From Lachnospiraceae bacterium (GTDB lineage Bacteria > Bacillota > Clostridia > Lachnospirales > Lachnospiraceae): a DNA stretch of 64,000 nucleotides. The notes beneath the pieces are model-generated. The model made no database searches, had not been told where the DNA came from, and was given only the letters and a program-made list of their open reading frames with translations. The translations under genes and the position numbers were made by a program. Shown in pieces: positions 44,318 to 52,818 of this stretch (position 1 is the first letter of the stretch; each line of letters starts with the position of its first letter). The stretch covers positions 62,001 through 126,000 of the forward strand of contig JAFLTC010000004.1 in the NCBI GenBank assembly GCA_022510615.1, given 5' to 3'.

Positions 44318-45222
44318 CATACGATGCGCTTAAAGAGTATCTGGAACAGAACTCTGATGAGATTATGAAACAGACGGGGGCGCATATGGTCGGAATCGGA
44401 AAAAATGCAGATGGCGAGGATATTTTGAATATATATGCGGAGAATCCGCCGACGAATCAGGAGTCAAAGGCGATGCAGAAGCTATTTTCAGATTCTGTGA
44501 AAATTCCATTTCAGTATGTGGTAGAGAAACAGTCGGAATCCGATATCCTGTATGTAAATGAAGAGGAGTCGTTGCATAAGGACTACGGGCGATACCGCCC
44601 TTTGATAGGGGGGATTCAGGTCTATTTAAAGAATAAAACGAAGGCATGGTTTGGAACGCTGGGGACTTTTGTGAAGTCAAAAGATTCAAAGGATAATAAA
44701 TTGTACCTTCTTTCCAATAAACATGTGCTGGATTCCGTGAACCTCAATGTGTATCAGCCATTGCCCGGCGACAACAATATAATTGCCAAAGTTTGTCGTG
44801 TGGAAGAATTTAACAATACGGATGCCGCGCTGGCGGAAGTGCTGAACCCTTCCGACGTAGATGCTGATGTTATAGAAGAAATTGGGATAATAACTGAGAT
44901 AAAAAAAATCGAAAAGAGCGATGCCGGTAAGAAGGTGATTAAGCGAGGTCGGACGACGATTCGAACAGTAGGAACTATCGAAAGCACCTCTGCCACAGTT
45001 AGATTGACCGACGGCACCGTGCGTTATGACTGTGTTATTGTGCGAGCCAACAAGGGTGAGTTATTTTCAAATTCGGGCGACTCGGGTTCTCCGGTCGTCA
45101 TGAGTGGAGAAGGAAAGCTTGTGGGCCTGCATTTTGCAGGAAATCAAACACCGGGGGGCACCTCTATTTTCTGTAAAATCGATAACGTTTTTGAAAACTA
45201 CAATATTAAACTGACAGATTGA
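44314..45222 (+). CDS. Cytosolic trypsin/Nal1-like serine protease
   Basis: 302 residues. Residues 1-90 form an N-terminal domain (MVGIGKNADGEDILNIYAEN). From about 93 (YRPLIGGIQVYL) it is a trypsin-fold peptidase with His137 (LLSNKHVLD), Asp170 (NNTDAALAEV) and Ser257 (NSGDSGSPVV), so the triad is complete. The layout resembles Nal1-like bacterial peptidases. There is no signal peptide. The start overlaps the Hint gene stop, so both are made together; AGGAAGGAGG is a strong Shine-Dalgarno. The protease may process the Hint protein or be regulated by it (inference). Confidence 0.85.
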   Translation: MTYDALKEYLEQNSDEIMKQTGAHMVGIGKNADGEDILNIYAENPPTNQESKAMQKLFSDSVKIPFQYVVEKQSESDILYVNEEESLHKDYGRYRPLIGGIQVYLKNKTKAWFGTLGTFVKSKDSKDNKLYLLSNKHVLDSVNLNVYQPLPGDNNIIAKVCRVEEFNNTDAALAEVLNPSDVDADVIEEIGIITEIKKIEKSDAGKKVIKRGRTTIRTVGTIESTSATVRLTDGTVRYDCVIVRANKGELFSNSGDSGSPVVMSGEGKLVGLHFAGNQTPGGTSIFCKIDNVFENYNIKLTD

Positions 45223-45228
45223 TAAAAA

Positions 45229-45267
45229 ATCCCCTGGCTATATCACTATAGCCAGGGAATTTTTTAT
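45229..45267 (+). terminator. Terminator after the Hint/protease pair
   Basis: CCCTGGCTATA and TATAGCCAGGG with a 4-nt loop, then ATTTTTT. Confidence 0.92.
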
Positions 45268-45268
45268 C

Positions 45269-45349
45269 TTATAGGAAAGTTCTTCCTTGCGGAGCGAAAA
45301 ACGCTATGCGTATTTCAGAAGGGCGCGTTTCTCAGCCGCCCCTTTTTTA
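45269..45349 (+). repeat. Approximately 80-bp structured dispersed repeat, copy B
   Basis: Starts TTATAGGAAAGTT, continues GCGGAGCGAAAAACGCTATGC and GCGCGTTTCTCAG, ends CCCCTTTTTT. It is homologous to 16937-17014 with small indels and likewise follows a terminator. Confidence 0.8.
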
Positions 45350-45478
45350 TGGTGCTCTGTGACTTCTTACAGAGAGAATCGTGTTGATTTTTGATGTAAA
45401 AATATCTAAACTTTTGCAACATTTTTGACATAAAAATCGTTTTGTATATAGAAAGAAATTTAATAGGAGGGAATGACT

Positions 45479-46711
45479 ATGAAAAAACTGATTACCTTAT
45501 TAACATTGAGTGCCTGCATTCTTTTTCTTGGCGCGACCCGTGCAGATGCCGCAGATGCCGGAAATGTGCAAATCACTGCAACAACGTTTCCGGATGAATT
45601 TTTCCGAAACTATGTGTTAGACAATATCGACACAAACAAGGATGGGATTCTGCAACAGGAAGAGGCAGAAGCAGTGACGAAGATTTCTTTTCGGAAATTC
45701 AATGATGCCGATGAGCAGGATAGCGAAGATGAGGAAGGAACAGTAGAACTGCACTATTACACAAAAGATGAATTTACTTTTGATTTTAAAGGTCTGGAGA
45801 ATTTTACAAATGTAACAGATCTTACGATTCGGTTGTTTGGTGGACTGACAAAAGACAATGCAGACTATCCGGTCCAGGTCAGCAATGTAAGTTCTTTGTA
45901 CCGGCTTAAAAATTTGAAAGCATTGGAAATCAATAAGACGAACATGAAGAACTTTGACTGTTCAAAGTTTCCAAAGCTTGAGAAATTAACCCTCACGGAA
46001 TTTGGTGAACTGACAAAAATGACGTTCAAAGGGAACAAAAAATTAAAGAAATTGAATTTGTCAGATTTTCCAAAGCTTAGTTCATTCGATGTATCTTCGC
46101 TTGGAAAGCTTACCTCTATACAGTTGCGCGCAGTCAATGTCAAAAATATCAAATTCGGAAAAAAGAATAGCAGTATAAAAAGGCTGGATATTGGCAGTTA
46201 TACAAACCAATATTGTAAAAAGTTGACATCCCTTAATTTAAGCAAATTGACCGGGTTGAAAAAACTGCTTGTCTCATGGCAGAAAAATTTAAAGAAGCTG
46301 GATGTATCCCATAACAAAAAACTCAGTGCGATTTACTTGGAAAAATGCAACAAGATTACCACACTGGTCCCAAAGAAAAATCAGAAGCTGACAGAGGTAA
46401 ATGTCTGGGGTTGTAAAAATTTTAAGACTCTGGATCTAAGTGCAAATCATAAACTGAGTTCGCTGAGTCTGGAAGGCATGATAGTAAAGAACATTCGGCT
46501 GAGCAAGAAGAATAAGCTGACCTTTTTCCGTTATGCCAACGCGAAACTCAAAAAATTCAATGTAAAGAATATTAACACGAAGACACTGAAGGACTTGCAG
46601 CTCTATGGAAACAAACTGAAAAAAGTAGATATACGAAAATATAAAAAGTTGCAAAATCTGGAAGTGGATAAGGGCGTGAAGGTGGTCGGAAAATTATCCT
46701 TGCAATCGTAG
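45479..46711 (+). CDS. Secreted leucine-rich-repeat protein with EF-hand-like motif
   Basis: 410 residues from ATG 45479, chosen because AGGAGG lies 8 nt upstream; the tracked ATG 45473 is only 2 nt from it. Signal peptide MKKLITLLTLSACILFLGA. Then an EF-hand or dockerin-like calcium loop (DNIDTNKDGILQQEEAEAV) and 10 or more degenerate leucine-rich repeats rich in Lys (LTSLNLSKLTGLKKLLVSW, LKKLDVSHNKKLSAIYLE). Probably surface-associated and used in binding. No catalytic domain or sortase motif is seen. Confidence 0.83.
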   Translation: MKKLITLLTLSACILFLGATRADAADAGNVQITATTFPDEFFRNYVLDNIDTNKDGILQQEEAEAVTKISFRKFNDADEQDSEDEEGTVELHYYTKDEFTFDFKGLENFTNVTDLTIRLFGGLTKDNADYPVQVSNVSSLYRLKNLKALEINKTNMKNFDCSKFPKLEKLTLTEFGELTKMTFKGNKKLKKLNLSDFPKLSSFDVSSLGKLTSIQLRAVNVKNIKFGKKNSSIKRLDIGSYTNQYCKKLTSLNLSKLTGLKKLLVSWQKNLKKLDVSHNKKLSAIYLEKCNKITTLVPKKNQKLTEVNVWGCKNFKTLDLSANHKLSSLSLEGMIVKNIRLSKKNKLTFFRYANAKLKKFNVKNINTKTLKDLQLYGNKLKKVDIRKYKKLQNLEVDKGVKVVGKLSLQS

Positions 46712-46728
46712 GTGGGATGTGCTACAAT
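46700..46728 (+). promoter_or_regulatory. Promoter of the aspS-gatCAB operon
   Basis: TTGCAA 46700-46705, 17-nt spacer, TACAAT 46723-46728. The -35 overlaps the end of the LRR gene. Confidence 0.75.
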
Positions 46729-46734
46729 ATTAGG

Positions 46735-47005
46735 CAAAGCGATGAAGGAAACGAATGCTTATGCAGTGACCGTATGACAGGGAGAGACGTCATTGACTGA
46801 AAGCGTCTTGTGGAAGCGATAAGCAGGAGAACATTCCAGAGCTGATAAGTCGAATATTTAGTAGACTTACCCGGTGAGCACCGTTATATGCGATAATGAG
46901 AGGAGATACAATGGGGTATCTCAACGCGGGTGGTACCGCGGGTTTATTAATAGTGTAAATTTTCCCGTCCCAGAAAAAGCAGGAATGCTTTTCTGGGACG
47001 TTTTT
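46735..47005 (+). promoter_or_regulatory. T-box leader, Asn specifier (AAC)
   Basis: Stem I features are followed by the specifier region GAGAACATTCCAGAGCTG. By position the specifier is AAC (46830-46832), which is Asn. The T-box sequence GGGTGGTACCGCG lies at 46928-46940, and the terminator CGTCCCAGAAAAAGC ... GCTTTTCTGGGACG with TTTTT is at 46966-47005. Uncharged tRNA-Asn should stabilise the antiterminator and turn on aspS-gatCAB, the indirect pathway that makes Asn-tRNA-Asn. Confidence 0.94.
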
Positions 47006-47008
47006 CAC

Positions 47009-47145
47009 GTTAGCGACAAGCCATACTCCGTAAGAACAACAACCCTCTGCGTGCTCGCACGCAGTGAGGGATGTTGTTCTTACGGAGCACGGCGACCGCC
47101 GTGATGATTTGCGCCTATGGCGCAAAGAATTGGCATGACGCTAAC
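47009..47145 (+). repeat. Cloverleaf-like nested inverted repeat 1
   Basis: Outer arms GTTAGCG(N4)GCCA... at 47009-47023 and TGGC(N4)CGCTAAC at 47131-47145. Inside are three adjacent hairpins: 47026-47087 with long arms CTCCGTAAGAACAACA..., 47088-47103 (CACGGCGACCGCCGTG), and 47108-47126 (TTTGCGCCTATGGCGCAAA). It begins 4 nt after the T-box terminator. It resembles no RNA family that I recognise. Confidence 0.7.
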
Positions 47146-47188
47146 AAAGCAGAGCCTGTTGTTTGCGCCTGAGGCGCAAAGAATTGGC
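47108..47188 (+). repeat. 27-bp direct repeats with inner palindrome
   Basis: Two units at 47108-47134 and 47162-47188, each TTTGCGCC (TAT or TGA) GGCGCAAA followed by GAATTGGC, differing only in the central bases. The second ends 26 nt before the aspS start. Confidence 0.8.
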
Positions 47189-47213
47189 TTGGTTGCAAAG
47201 ATTGGAGGTCATT

Positions 47214-48545
47214 ATGGAATATTTAACAGGAAAAACAAAGAAAGAAACCCTTGCCATATCAGAAATTCTGACAGGGGACTACGAAGGAAAGGAAATCCGG
47301 ATAAACGGAGCTATTCACAAAATTCGTGACATGGGTGATGTGGCATTTATCATTTTGCGAAAAAGAGAAGGACTGGTTCAGACCGTATATGAAGAAGGCG
47401 TAACGGGTATCAGCCTGAAAGAACTGAGTGAAGAATCAGCGGTGGAAGTAAGCGGCATTGCCACAAAAGAGGAGCGTGCGCCCCATGGCTTTGAGATTCG
47501 CCTGAAAGAAGTAAAAATCCTGTCCAAACCGGCGGAGCCAATGCCGATAACAGTCAATAAATGGAAAATGAACACTTCGCTGGAAACGAAACTGGATTTA
47601 CGGCCGCTGTCTTTGCGCAATGTAAAGGAGAGGGCTAAATTCCGGATTCAGGAGGGAATCGTCAGAGGCTTCCGTGACTTTCTGCATGCCAATGGCTTTA
47701 CGGAAATTCATTCCCCTAAGATTGGAGCCAGAGGGGCAGAGGGTGGCGCAAATCTTTTCCGGCTGGAATATTTTCACAAACATGCGGTGCTCGCCCAGAG
47801 TCCACAATTTTATAAGCAGATGATGGTGGGAGTGTTTGACCGTGTATTTGAGGCGGCACCGGTATTCCGTGCGGAGAAACACAATACGAAACGTCACTTG
47901 AATGAGTATACATCCTTGGATTTTGAGATGGGCTATATCGACAGTTTCCAGGATATTATGGAAATGGAAACGGGCTTTTTACAGTACACGATGGGACTTC
48001 TGGAAAAGGAATATGACAAGGAATTAAAAATTCTTGATGTCACCCTGCCAAAGACGGAAAAAATTCCGCAGGTTCGTTTTGACAAGGCGAAGGAACTGGT
48101 GGCAGAGAAGTACAATCGAAAAATCCGTAACCCATATGATTTGGAACCGGAAGAGGAAAATCTCATTGGACAGTATTTTAAAGAGGAGATGGATGCGGAT
48201 TTTGTATTCATTACCCATTATCCATCGAAAAAGAGACCATTCTATGCGATGGATGACCCGGAGGATACAACCTTTACCCTCAGCTTTGACTTACTGTTCC
48301 ACGGACTGGAGATTACGACAGGAGGGCAGCGTATCCATGATTACCGGACACTGGTAGATAAATTAGAAGACCGGGGAATGACCGATGAGGGAATGGAGCA
48401 GTATATGCTAATTTTCAAGCATGGTATGCCGCCTCACGGTGGACTGGGAATTGGATTGGAGCGTCTGACGATGAAACTTTTGGGAGAGGAAAATGTCAGA
48501 GAAACTACCCTGTTCCCAAGAGATTTGAGCCGTTTGGAGCCATAG
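47214..48545 (+). CDS. aspS: Aspartate-tRNA(Asx) ligase, archaeal-type (AspS2)
   Basis: 443 residues, start ATG 47214 after TTGGAGGTC. It has the short form without the bacterial GAD insertion: an N-terminal OB anticodon domain and class II motifs (FTEIHSPKIGARGAEGGA, FRAEKHNTKRHLNEYTSLDFEM, GIGLERLTMKLL). This AspS2 type usually charges tRNA-Asn with Asp, and the product is amidated by GatCAB, whose genes follow. Together with the Asn T-box this indicates that Asn-tRNA is made by transamidation here. Confidence 0.93.
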   Translation: MEYLTGKTKKETLAISEILTGDYEGKEIRINGAIHKIRDMGDVAFIILRKREGLVQTVYEEGVTGISLKELSEESAVEVSGIATKEERAPHGFEIRLKEVKILSKPAEPMPITVNKWKMNTSLETKLDLRPLSLRNVKERAKFRIQEGIVRGFRDFLHANGFTEIHSPKIGARGAEGGANLFRLEYFHKHAVLAQSPQFYKQMMVGVFDRVFEAAPVFRAEKHNTKRHLNEYTSLDFEMGYIDSFQDIMEMETGFLQYTMGLLEKEYDKELKILDVTLPKTEKIPQVRFDKAKELVAEKYNRKIRNPYDLEPEEENLIGQYFKEEMDADFVFITHYPSKKRPFYAMDDPEDTTFTLSFDLLFHGLEITTGGQRIHDYRTLVDKLEDRGMTDEGMEQYMLIFKHGMPPHGGLGIGLERLTMKLLGEENVRETTLFPRDLSRLEP

Positions 48546-48587
48546 ATTTGTTCAGGGAAAGATGGAGAAAATAGGAGGAATGAGAAC

Positions 48588-48881
48588 ATGGCAAATATTA
48601 TTTCAGATGAAACCATTGAATATGTGGGTATTCTGGCAAAGCTGGAACTTTCCGAGGAGGAAAAGGAGCAGGCGAAAAAAGATATGGGAAGCATGCTGGA
48701 TTACATTGATAAATTGAATGAACTGGACACGGAAGGCGCCCAGCCCATGTCCCATGTATTTCCGGTACAAAATGTGTTTCGGGAGGATGTGGTAACCAAC
48801 GGGGATGACAGGGAGAATATGCTTGCCAATGCGCCGGAGAAAAAAGAAGGTACTTATATGGTGCCAAAGACATTTGATTAG
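48588..48881 (+). CDS. gatC: Asp/Glu-tRNA amidotransferase subunit C
   Basis: 97 residues. The usual GatC pattern is present: helical N-terminus ([18 protein letters not shown]), a middle extended region ([21 protein letters not shown]) and C-terminal YMVPKTFD. It wraps around GatA and GatB and stabilises the amidotransferase. Second gene of the aspS-gatCAB operon. Confidence 0.96.
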   Translation: MANIISDETIEYVGILAKLELSEEEKEQAKKDMGSMLDYIDKLNELDTEGAQPMSHVFPVQNVFREDVVTNGDDRENMLANAPEKKEGTYMVPKTFD

Positions 48882-48898
48882 AAGGGAGCCTGGTGAAA

Positions 48899-50350
48899 AT
48901 GGAACTTATGAGTTTGACTGCCGTGGAGCTTGGCAAAAAAATCAAAGCCGGAGAAGTGACGGCAATGGAGGCAGCAAAGGCGGCACTGGATAAAATAAAG
49001 GAAGTAGATGAAAAGATAAACAGCTATGTGACTGTTTTGGATGAGGTGACTATACTGGCACGGGCAAAAGAGGTACAAAAGCAGATTGAGGATGGTGTGC
49101 TGACAGGCCCGCTTGCCGGAGTGCCGGTGGCGATAAAGGATAATATGTGTACCGAGGGGATTTTGACTACATGCAGTTCCAAGATTCTTTCGAATTTCAA
49201 ACCTACTTTTTCAGCGGAGGCGGTATTGAATCTGGAAAAGGCAGGAGCCGTAATAATAGGAAAGACAAATATGGATGAATTTGCCATGGGAAGTACGACG
49301 GAAACCTCTGCTTACGGCGTAACGAGAAATCCACACAACACGGAGCATGTACCGGGTGGTTCCTCCGGTGGTTCCTGTGCGGCAGTGGCAGCCGGAGAAT
49401 GTTCCTTTGCCCTTGGTTCTGATACCGGTGGTTCTATCCGCCAGCCAAGTTCTTTTTGTGGCGTAACCGGAATCAAGCCGACTTATGGAACCGTATCCCG
49501 GTATGGGTTGATTGCCTATGGCTCCTCTCTGGACCAGATAGGACCGGTGGCGAAGGATGTGACAGACTGTGCGACCATTTTAGAGATTATTTCCTCCCAT
49601 GATTTAAAGGATAGTACATCAGTGGCGAGAGAGGATACGGATTTCACCTCGGCACTGAAAGAGGATGTTAAGGGAATGAAAATCGGGATTCCAAAGGACT
49701 ATTTCGGAGAAGGACTGGACCCGGAGGTTCGGGAAGCGATAATGAAAGCGGCAAAGGTGTTAGAGGATAAAGGTGCTGTTTTGGAGGAATTTGATTTGAG
49801 TCTGGTGGACTACGCCATTCCGGCATATTATGTCATTGCTTCTGCCGAGGCAAGCTCGAATCTGTCCCGTTTTGACGGTGTAAAATATGGCTATCGCACA
49901 GAGGAATATGAGGGACTTCACAATATGTATAAGAAAAGCCGATCCGAAGGTTTTGGGGCAGAGGTAAAACGAAGGATTATGTTAGGTTCTTTTGTCCTCA
50001 GCAGCGGCTATTATGATGCCTACTATCTGAAAGCCCTGCGGACGAAGGCGCTAATTAAGCAGGCTTTTGACAAAGCCTTTTCCCGATATGATGTGATTTT
50101 ATCTCCGGCGGCACCGACCACCGCTCCGAAAATCGGAGAGAGTCTCAGTGACCCGATCAAGATGTATCTCGGGGATATTTACACCATCTCTGTCAATCTG
50201 GCAGGGCTTCCGGGAATTACTGTTCCCTGCGGTGTAGATAATAAAGGATTGCCAATCGGCTTACAGCTTATCGGAGACTGCTTTAAGGAAAAAGAAATTA
50301 TCCGGGCAGCCTATACTTATGAGCAAAACAGAGAGAAGGGAGGGGAATAA
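48899..50350 (+). CDS. gatA: Asp/Glu-tRNA amidotransferase subunit A
   Basis: 483 residues from ATG 48899; GTG 48893 is an equally possible start after AAGGGAG. Amidase signature with the Ser-cisSer-Lys triad: Lys in VAIKDNMCTEG and the two Ser in GGSSGGSCAAVAAG and TGGSIRQPSS. It releases ammonia from glutamine and channels it to GatB. Overlapping operon arrangement with gatB. Confidence 0.97.
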   Translation: MELMSLTAVELGKKIKAGEVTAMEAAKAALDKIKEVDEKINSYVTVLDEVTILARAKEVQKQIEDGVLTGPLAGVPVAIKDNMCTEGILTTCSSKILSNFKPTFSAEAVLNLEKAGAVIIGKTNMDEFAMGSTTETSAYGVTRNPHNTEHVPGGSSGGSCAAVAAGECSFALGSDTGGSIRQPSSFCGVTGIKPTYGTVSRYGLIAYGSSLDQIGPVAKDVTDCATILEIISSHDLKDSTSVAREDTDFTSALKEDVKGMKIGIPKDYFGEGLDPEVREAIMKAAKVLEDKGAVLEEFDLSLVDYAIPAYYVIASAEASSNLSRFDGVKYGYRTEEYEGLHNMYKKSRSEGFGAEVKRRIMLGSFVLSSGYYDAYYLKALRTKALIKQAFDKAFSRYDVILSPAAPTTAPKIGESLSDPIKMYLGDIYTISVNLAGLPGITVPCGVDNKGLPIGLQLIGDCFKEKEIIRAAYTYEQNREKGGE

Positions 50351-50351
50351 C

Positions 50352-51785
50352 ATGGCAAAACAATACGAAACAGTAATCGGACTTGAGGTTCATGTGGAAC
50401 TGGCAACAAAGACAAAGATTTTCTGTGGATGTTCCACGGCATTTGGCGGGGCACCGAATACCCATACCTGCCCGGTTTGTACCGGAATGCCGGGTTCTCT
50501 TCCGGTTTTGAATAAACAGGTAGTGGAGTATGCTATGGCGGTGGGGCTTGCTTTGAACTGTGATATTAACCAGTACTGTAAATTTGACCGGAAAAACTAT
50601 TTTTATCCGGATAATCCGCAGAACTATCAGATATCCCAGCTGTATCTGCCAATCTGCATCAACGGAAGTGTGGAAATCGAAACAGCCGGTGGCAAAAAGA
50701 AGGTGGGCATCCATGAAATTCATATGGAGGAGGATGCCGGAAAGTTGGTACATGATGAATGGGCAGACTGCTCTTTGGTAGATTATAACCGTTCCGGTGT
50801 ACCGCTGATTGAGATTGTCTCGGAGCCGGATATGAGAAGTGCCGATGAGGTTATTGCCTATCTGGAAAAGCTGCGTACAACGATTCAGTATCTGGAGGCG
50901 TCGGATTGTAAATTAAATGAAGGCTCCATGCGTGCCGATGTGAACCTGTCGGTGAGAGAGGTAGGGGCATCCGAGTTTGGAACCCGTACTGAGATGAAAA
51001 ACTTAAACTCCTTTAAGGCAATCGCCAGAGCCATAGAGGGAGAGAGAGAACGCCAGATAGAGATTTTGGAGGATGGCGGGGAGGTCATACAGGAAACCCG
51101 CCGGTGGGACGATAATAAGGAGTATTCCTATGCCATGCGTTCCAAAGAGGATGCACAGGATTACCGGTATTTTCCGGATCCGGATTTGACGCCGATTTCC
51201 ATTAGTGATGAGTGGATTCAGCGGATTAAAGACTGTCAGCCGGAATTTCAGGCGGAAAAGGCGGAGAGGTATAAAAAGGAGTACGATATTCCGGAATATG
51301 ATATTTCCATTATTACTGCCAGCAAAAAAATGGCGGATGTCTTTGAGAAAACGGTTGCCATCTGCCACAATCCGAAAAAGGTTTCCAACTGGCTTATGGG
51401 TGAGACCATGCGCCTGTTAAAGGAGCAGGAAATGGAGCCGGAAGATATTACCTTTACTCCTGAAAATCTTGCGAAACTCATTGAAATGACAGAGTCAGGA
51501 AAGATTAACTCCACGGTGGCAAAGGAAGTTTTTGAAAAAATATTTAAAGAAAATATTGACGTGGAGCGGTTTGTAGAGGATAATAGACTTGGAACAGTAA
51601 ATGATGAGGGTACCCTGCGTGAGGCGATTGAAAAAATAGTTGCTGATAATCCTCAATCGGTAGCGGATTATCAGGCGGGAAAGAAAAAGGCTATTGGCTT
51701 TTTGGTGGGGCAGACTATGAAAGCTATGCAGGGGAAAGCAGACCCGGGAATGGTAAACAAAATATTACAAGAGCTGTTACAATAA
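50352..51785 (+). CDS. gatB: Asp/Glu-tRNA amidotransferase subunit B
   Basis: 477 residues. Start ATG 50352 (MAKQYETVIGLEVHVEL) after GGGAGGGGAATAAC, directly after the gatA stop. It has the GatB kinase domain with zinc-type Cys (FCGCSTAFGG, TCPVCTGMPG) and a C-terminal YqeY-like tail (KKAIGFLVGQTMKAMQGKADP). It phosphorylates and amidates Asp-tRNA-Asn or Glu-tRNA-Gln. Confidence 0.97.
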   Translation: MAKQYETVIGLEVHVELATKTKIFCGCSTAFGGAPNTHTCPVCTGMPGSLPVLNKQVVEYAMAVGLALNCDINQYCKFDRKNYFYPDNPQNYQISQLYLPICINGSVEIETAGGKKKVGIHEIHMEEDAGKLVHDEWADCSLVDYNRSGVPLIEIVSEPDMRSADEVIAYLEKLRTTIQYLEASDCKLNEGSMRADVNLSVREVGASEFGTRTEMKNLNSFKAIARAIEGERERQIEILEDGGEVIQETRRWDDNKEYSYAMRSKEDAQDYRYFPDPDLTPISISDEWIQRIKDCQPEFQAEKAERYKKEYDIPEYDISIITASKKMADVFEKTVAICHNPKKVSNWLMGETMRLLKEQEMEPEDITFTPENLAKLIEMTESGKINSTVAKEVFEKIFKENIDVERFVEDNRLGTVNDEGTLREAIEKIVADNPQSVADYQAGKKKAIGFLVGQTMKAMQGKADPGMVNKILQELLQ

Positions 51786-51838
51786 GAAATCAGATTTTGA
51801 TAAAAATGGGGGCAGCTACTAAAAAGGAGAAGAGAAGT

Positions 51839-52186
51839 ATGATTGAAATGAGAAGGGAAAAACGTTGGCCGGCTAAGCTGGAGCTGGAAATTTCTTCTTT
51901 GTTTAAGCAGGACAACGTAAAAGTGGAGAACCTCAACGCACCGATAGAGGTCGTTGATGTATCAAAGGCCGGAATTGGTTTTAAGAGTGAGAGCGTATTG
52001 CCAATCGGCTATTATTTCAATGCAAGACTGGTTTTGGGGGAGCAAGATGTTTTGACTTGTGTTGTTCGAATTATTCGTCAGCAGAAAGTGGACAACCACT
52101 ATATATACGGTTGCGAAATTGTAGGTGCGGCATCCATTATGGATTATGTAATCAACGATTATGCTGCCTCGATTGAACAGGAGTAG
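51839..52186 (+). CDS. PilZ domain protein
   Basis: 115 residues. Start ATG 51839 after AAAAAGGAGAAGAG; the tracked start is in the gatB leader. The c-di-GMP-binding pattern is visible: RREKRWPAKLEL (RxxxR-type) and DVSKAGIGFKS (D-x-S-x-x-G). It is likely a single-domain effector. An HD-GYP protein that would degrade c-di-GMP is encoded 630 nt downstream on the other strand. Confidence 0.85.
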   Translation: MIEMRREKRWPAKLELEISSLFKQDNVKVENLNAPIEVVDVSKAGIGFKSESVLPIGYYFNARLVLGEQDVLTCVVRIIRQQKVDNHYIYGCEIVGAASIMDYVINDYAASIEQE

Positions 52187-52206
52187 CAGAAATAGTGACA
52201 AAGCGA

Positions 52207-52240
52207 AAAGAGACCTTCCGTGCGTGCGGAGGGTCTTTCC
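52207..52240 (+). terminator. Terminator after the PilZ gene
   Basis: AAAGAGACCTTCCG ... CGGAGGGTCTTT with a short loop and T-rich tail. Confidence 0.85.
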
Positions 52241-52296
52241 TTAGTAGAGGGTTTAGAAAAAAAGATTTAAATCTATTTGAAGCGAAGGGATAAAAA

Positions 52297-52800
52297 ATGA
52301 AAGTAGTCAGCAAACAAAGAAACAGCAAAATGTGTATGATATGTGGACTGGACAATGAGTATGGTGTGAATGCTCCTTTTTATAATATGGAGGATGGCAG
52401 TGTAATGACTCTGTTTCATTACAAAAGGCAGCACCAGAGTTATCCGGGAAGAGTGCATGGTGGACTTATTACTGCCATGCTGGATGAGATGGGGCTTCGC
52501 TCCTTATGGGCAAAAGAGCTGTCAGAGGAAAAATTTGGAGTGACCTTGTCGCTGGACACAAAATATCGCAAGCCTGTACCTTATGAAACGGAATTAATAG
52601 GCAGGGGAATTGTGACAAGAGAAAATTCAAAATTTATCGTAACGGATGCCTGCATCATGGATGTTTATGGTAATGTGCTGGCGAACGGAGAGATTAAATA
52701 CATAAAAATGGATACCGGGCAGATTGCGGAGGGCATTGAAATACATGAGGAAATGCCCTATCTGATTGAGGATGATGTAAAAGAAATTGTTTTTGGTTAA
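52297..52800 (+). CDS. PaaI-type hotdog thioesterase
   Basis: 167 residues of the hotdog fold. The motif HGGLITAMLDEMG holds the conserved His-Gly-Gly and the acidic residue of PaaI-like acyl-CoA thioesterases, followed by LDTKYRKPVPYETELIGRG. An N-terminal CMICGLDNEYG resembles the CxxCG element found in a subgroup. Substrate unknown. Downstream of a terminator with GAAGCGAAGGG Shine-Dalgarno. Confidence 0.87.
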   Translation: MKVVSKQRNSKMCMICGLDNEYGVNAPFYNMEDGSVMTLFHYKRQHQSYPGRVHGGLITAMLDEMGLRSLWAKELSEEKFGVTLSLDTKYRKPVPYETELIGRGIVTRENSKFIVTDACIMDVYGNVLANGEIKYIKMDTGQIAEGIEIHEEMPYLIEDDVKEIVFG

Positions 52801-52818
52801 GCTGGATTTCATGAACAG

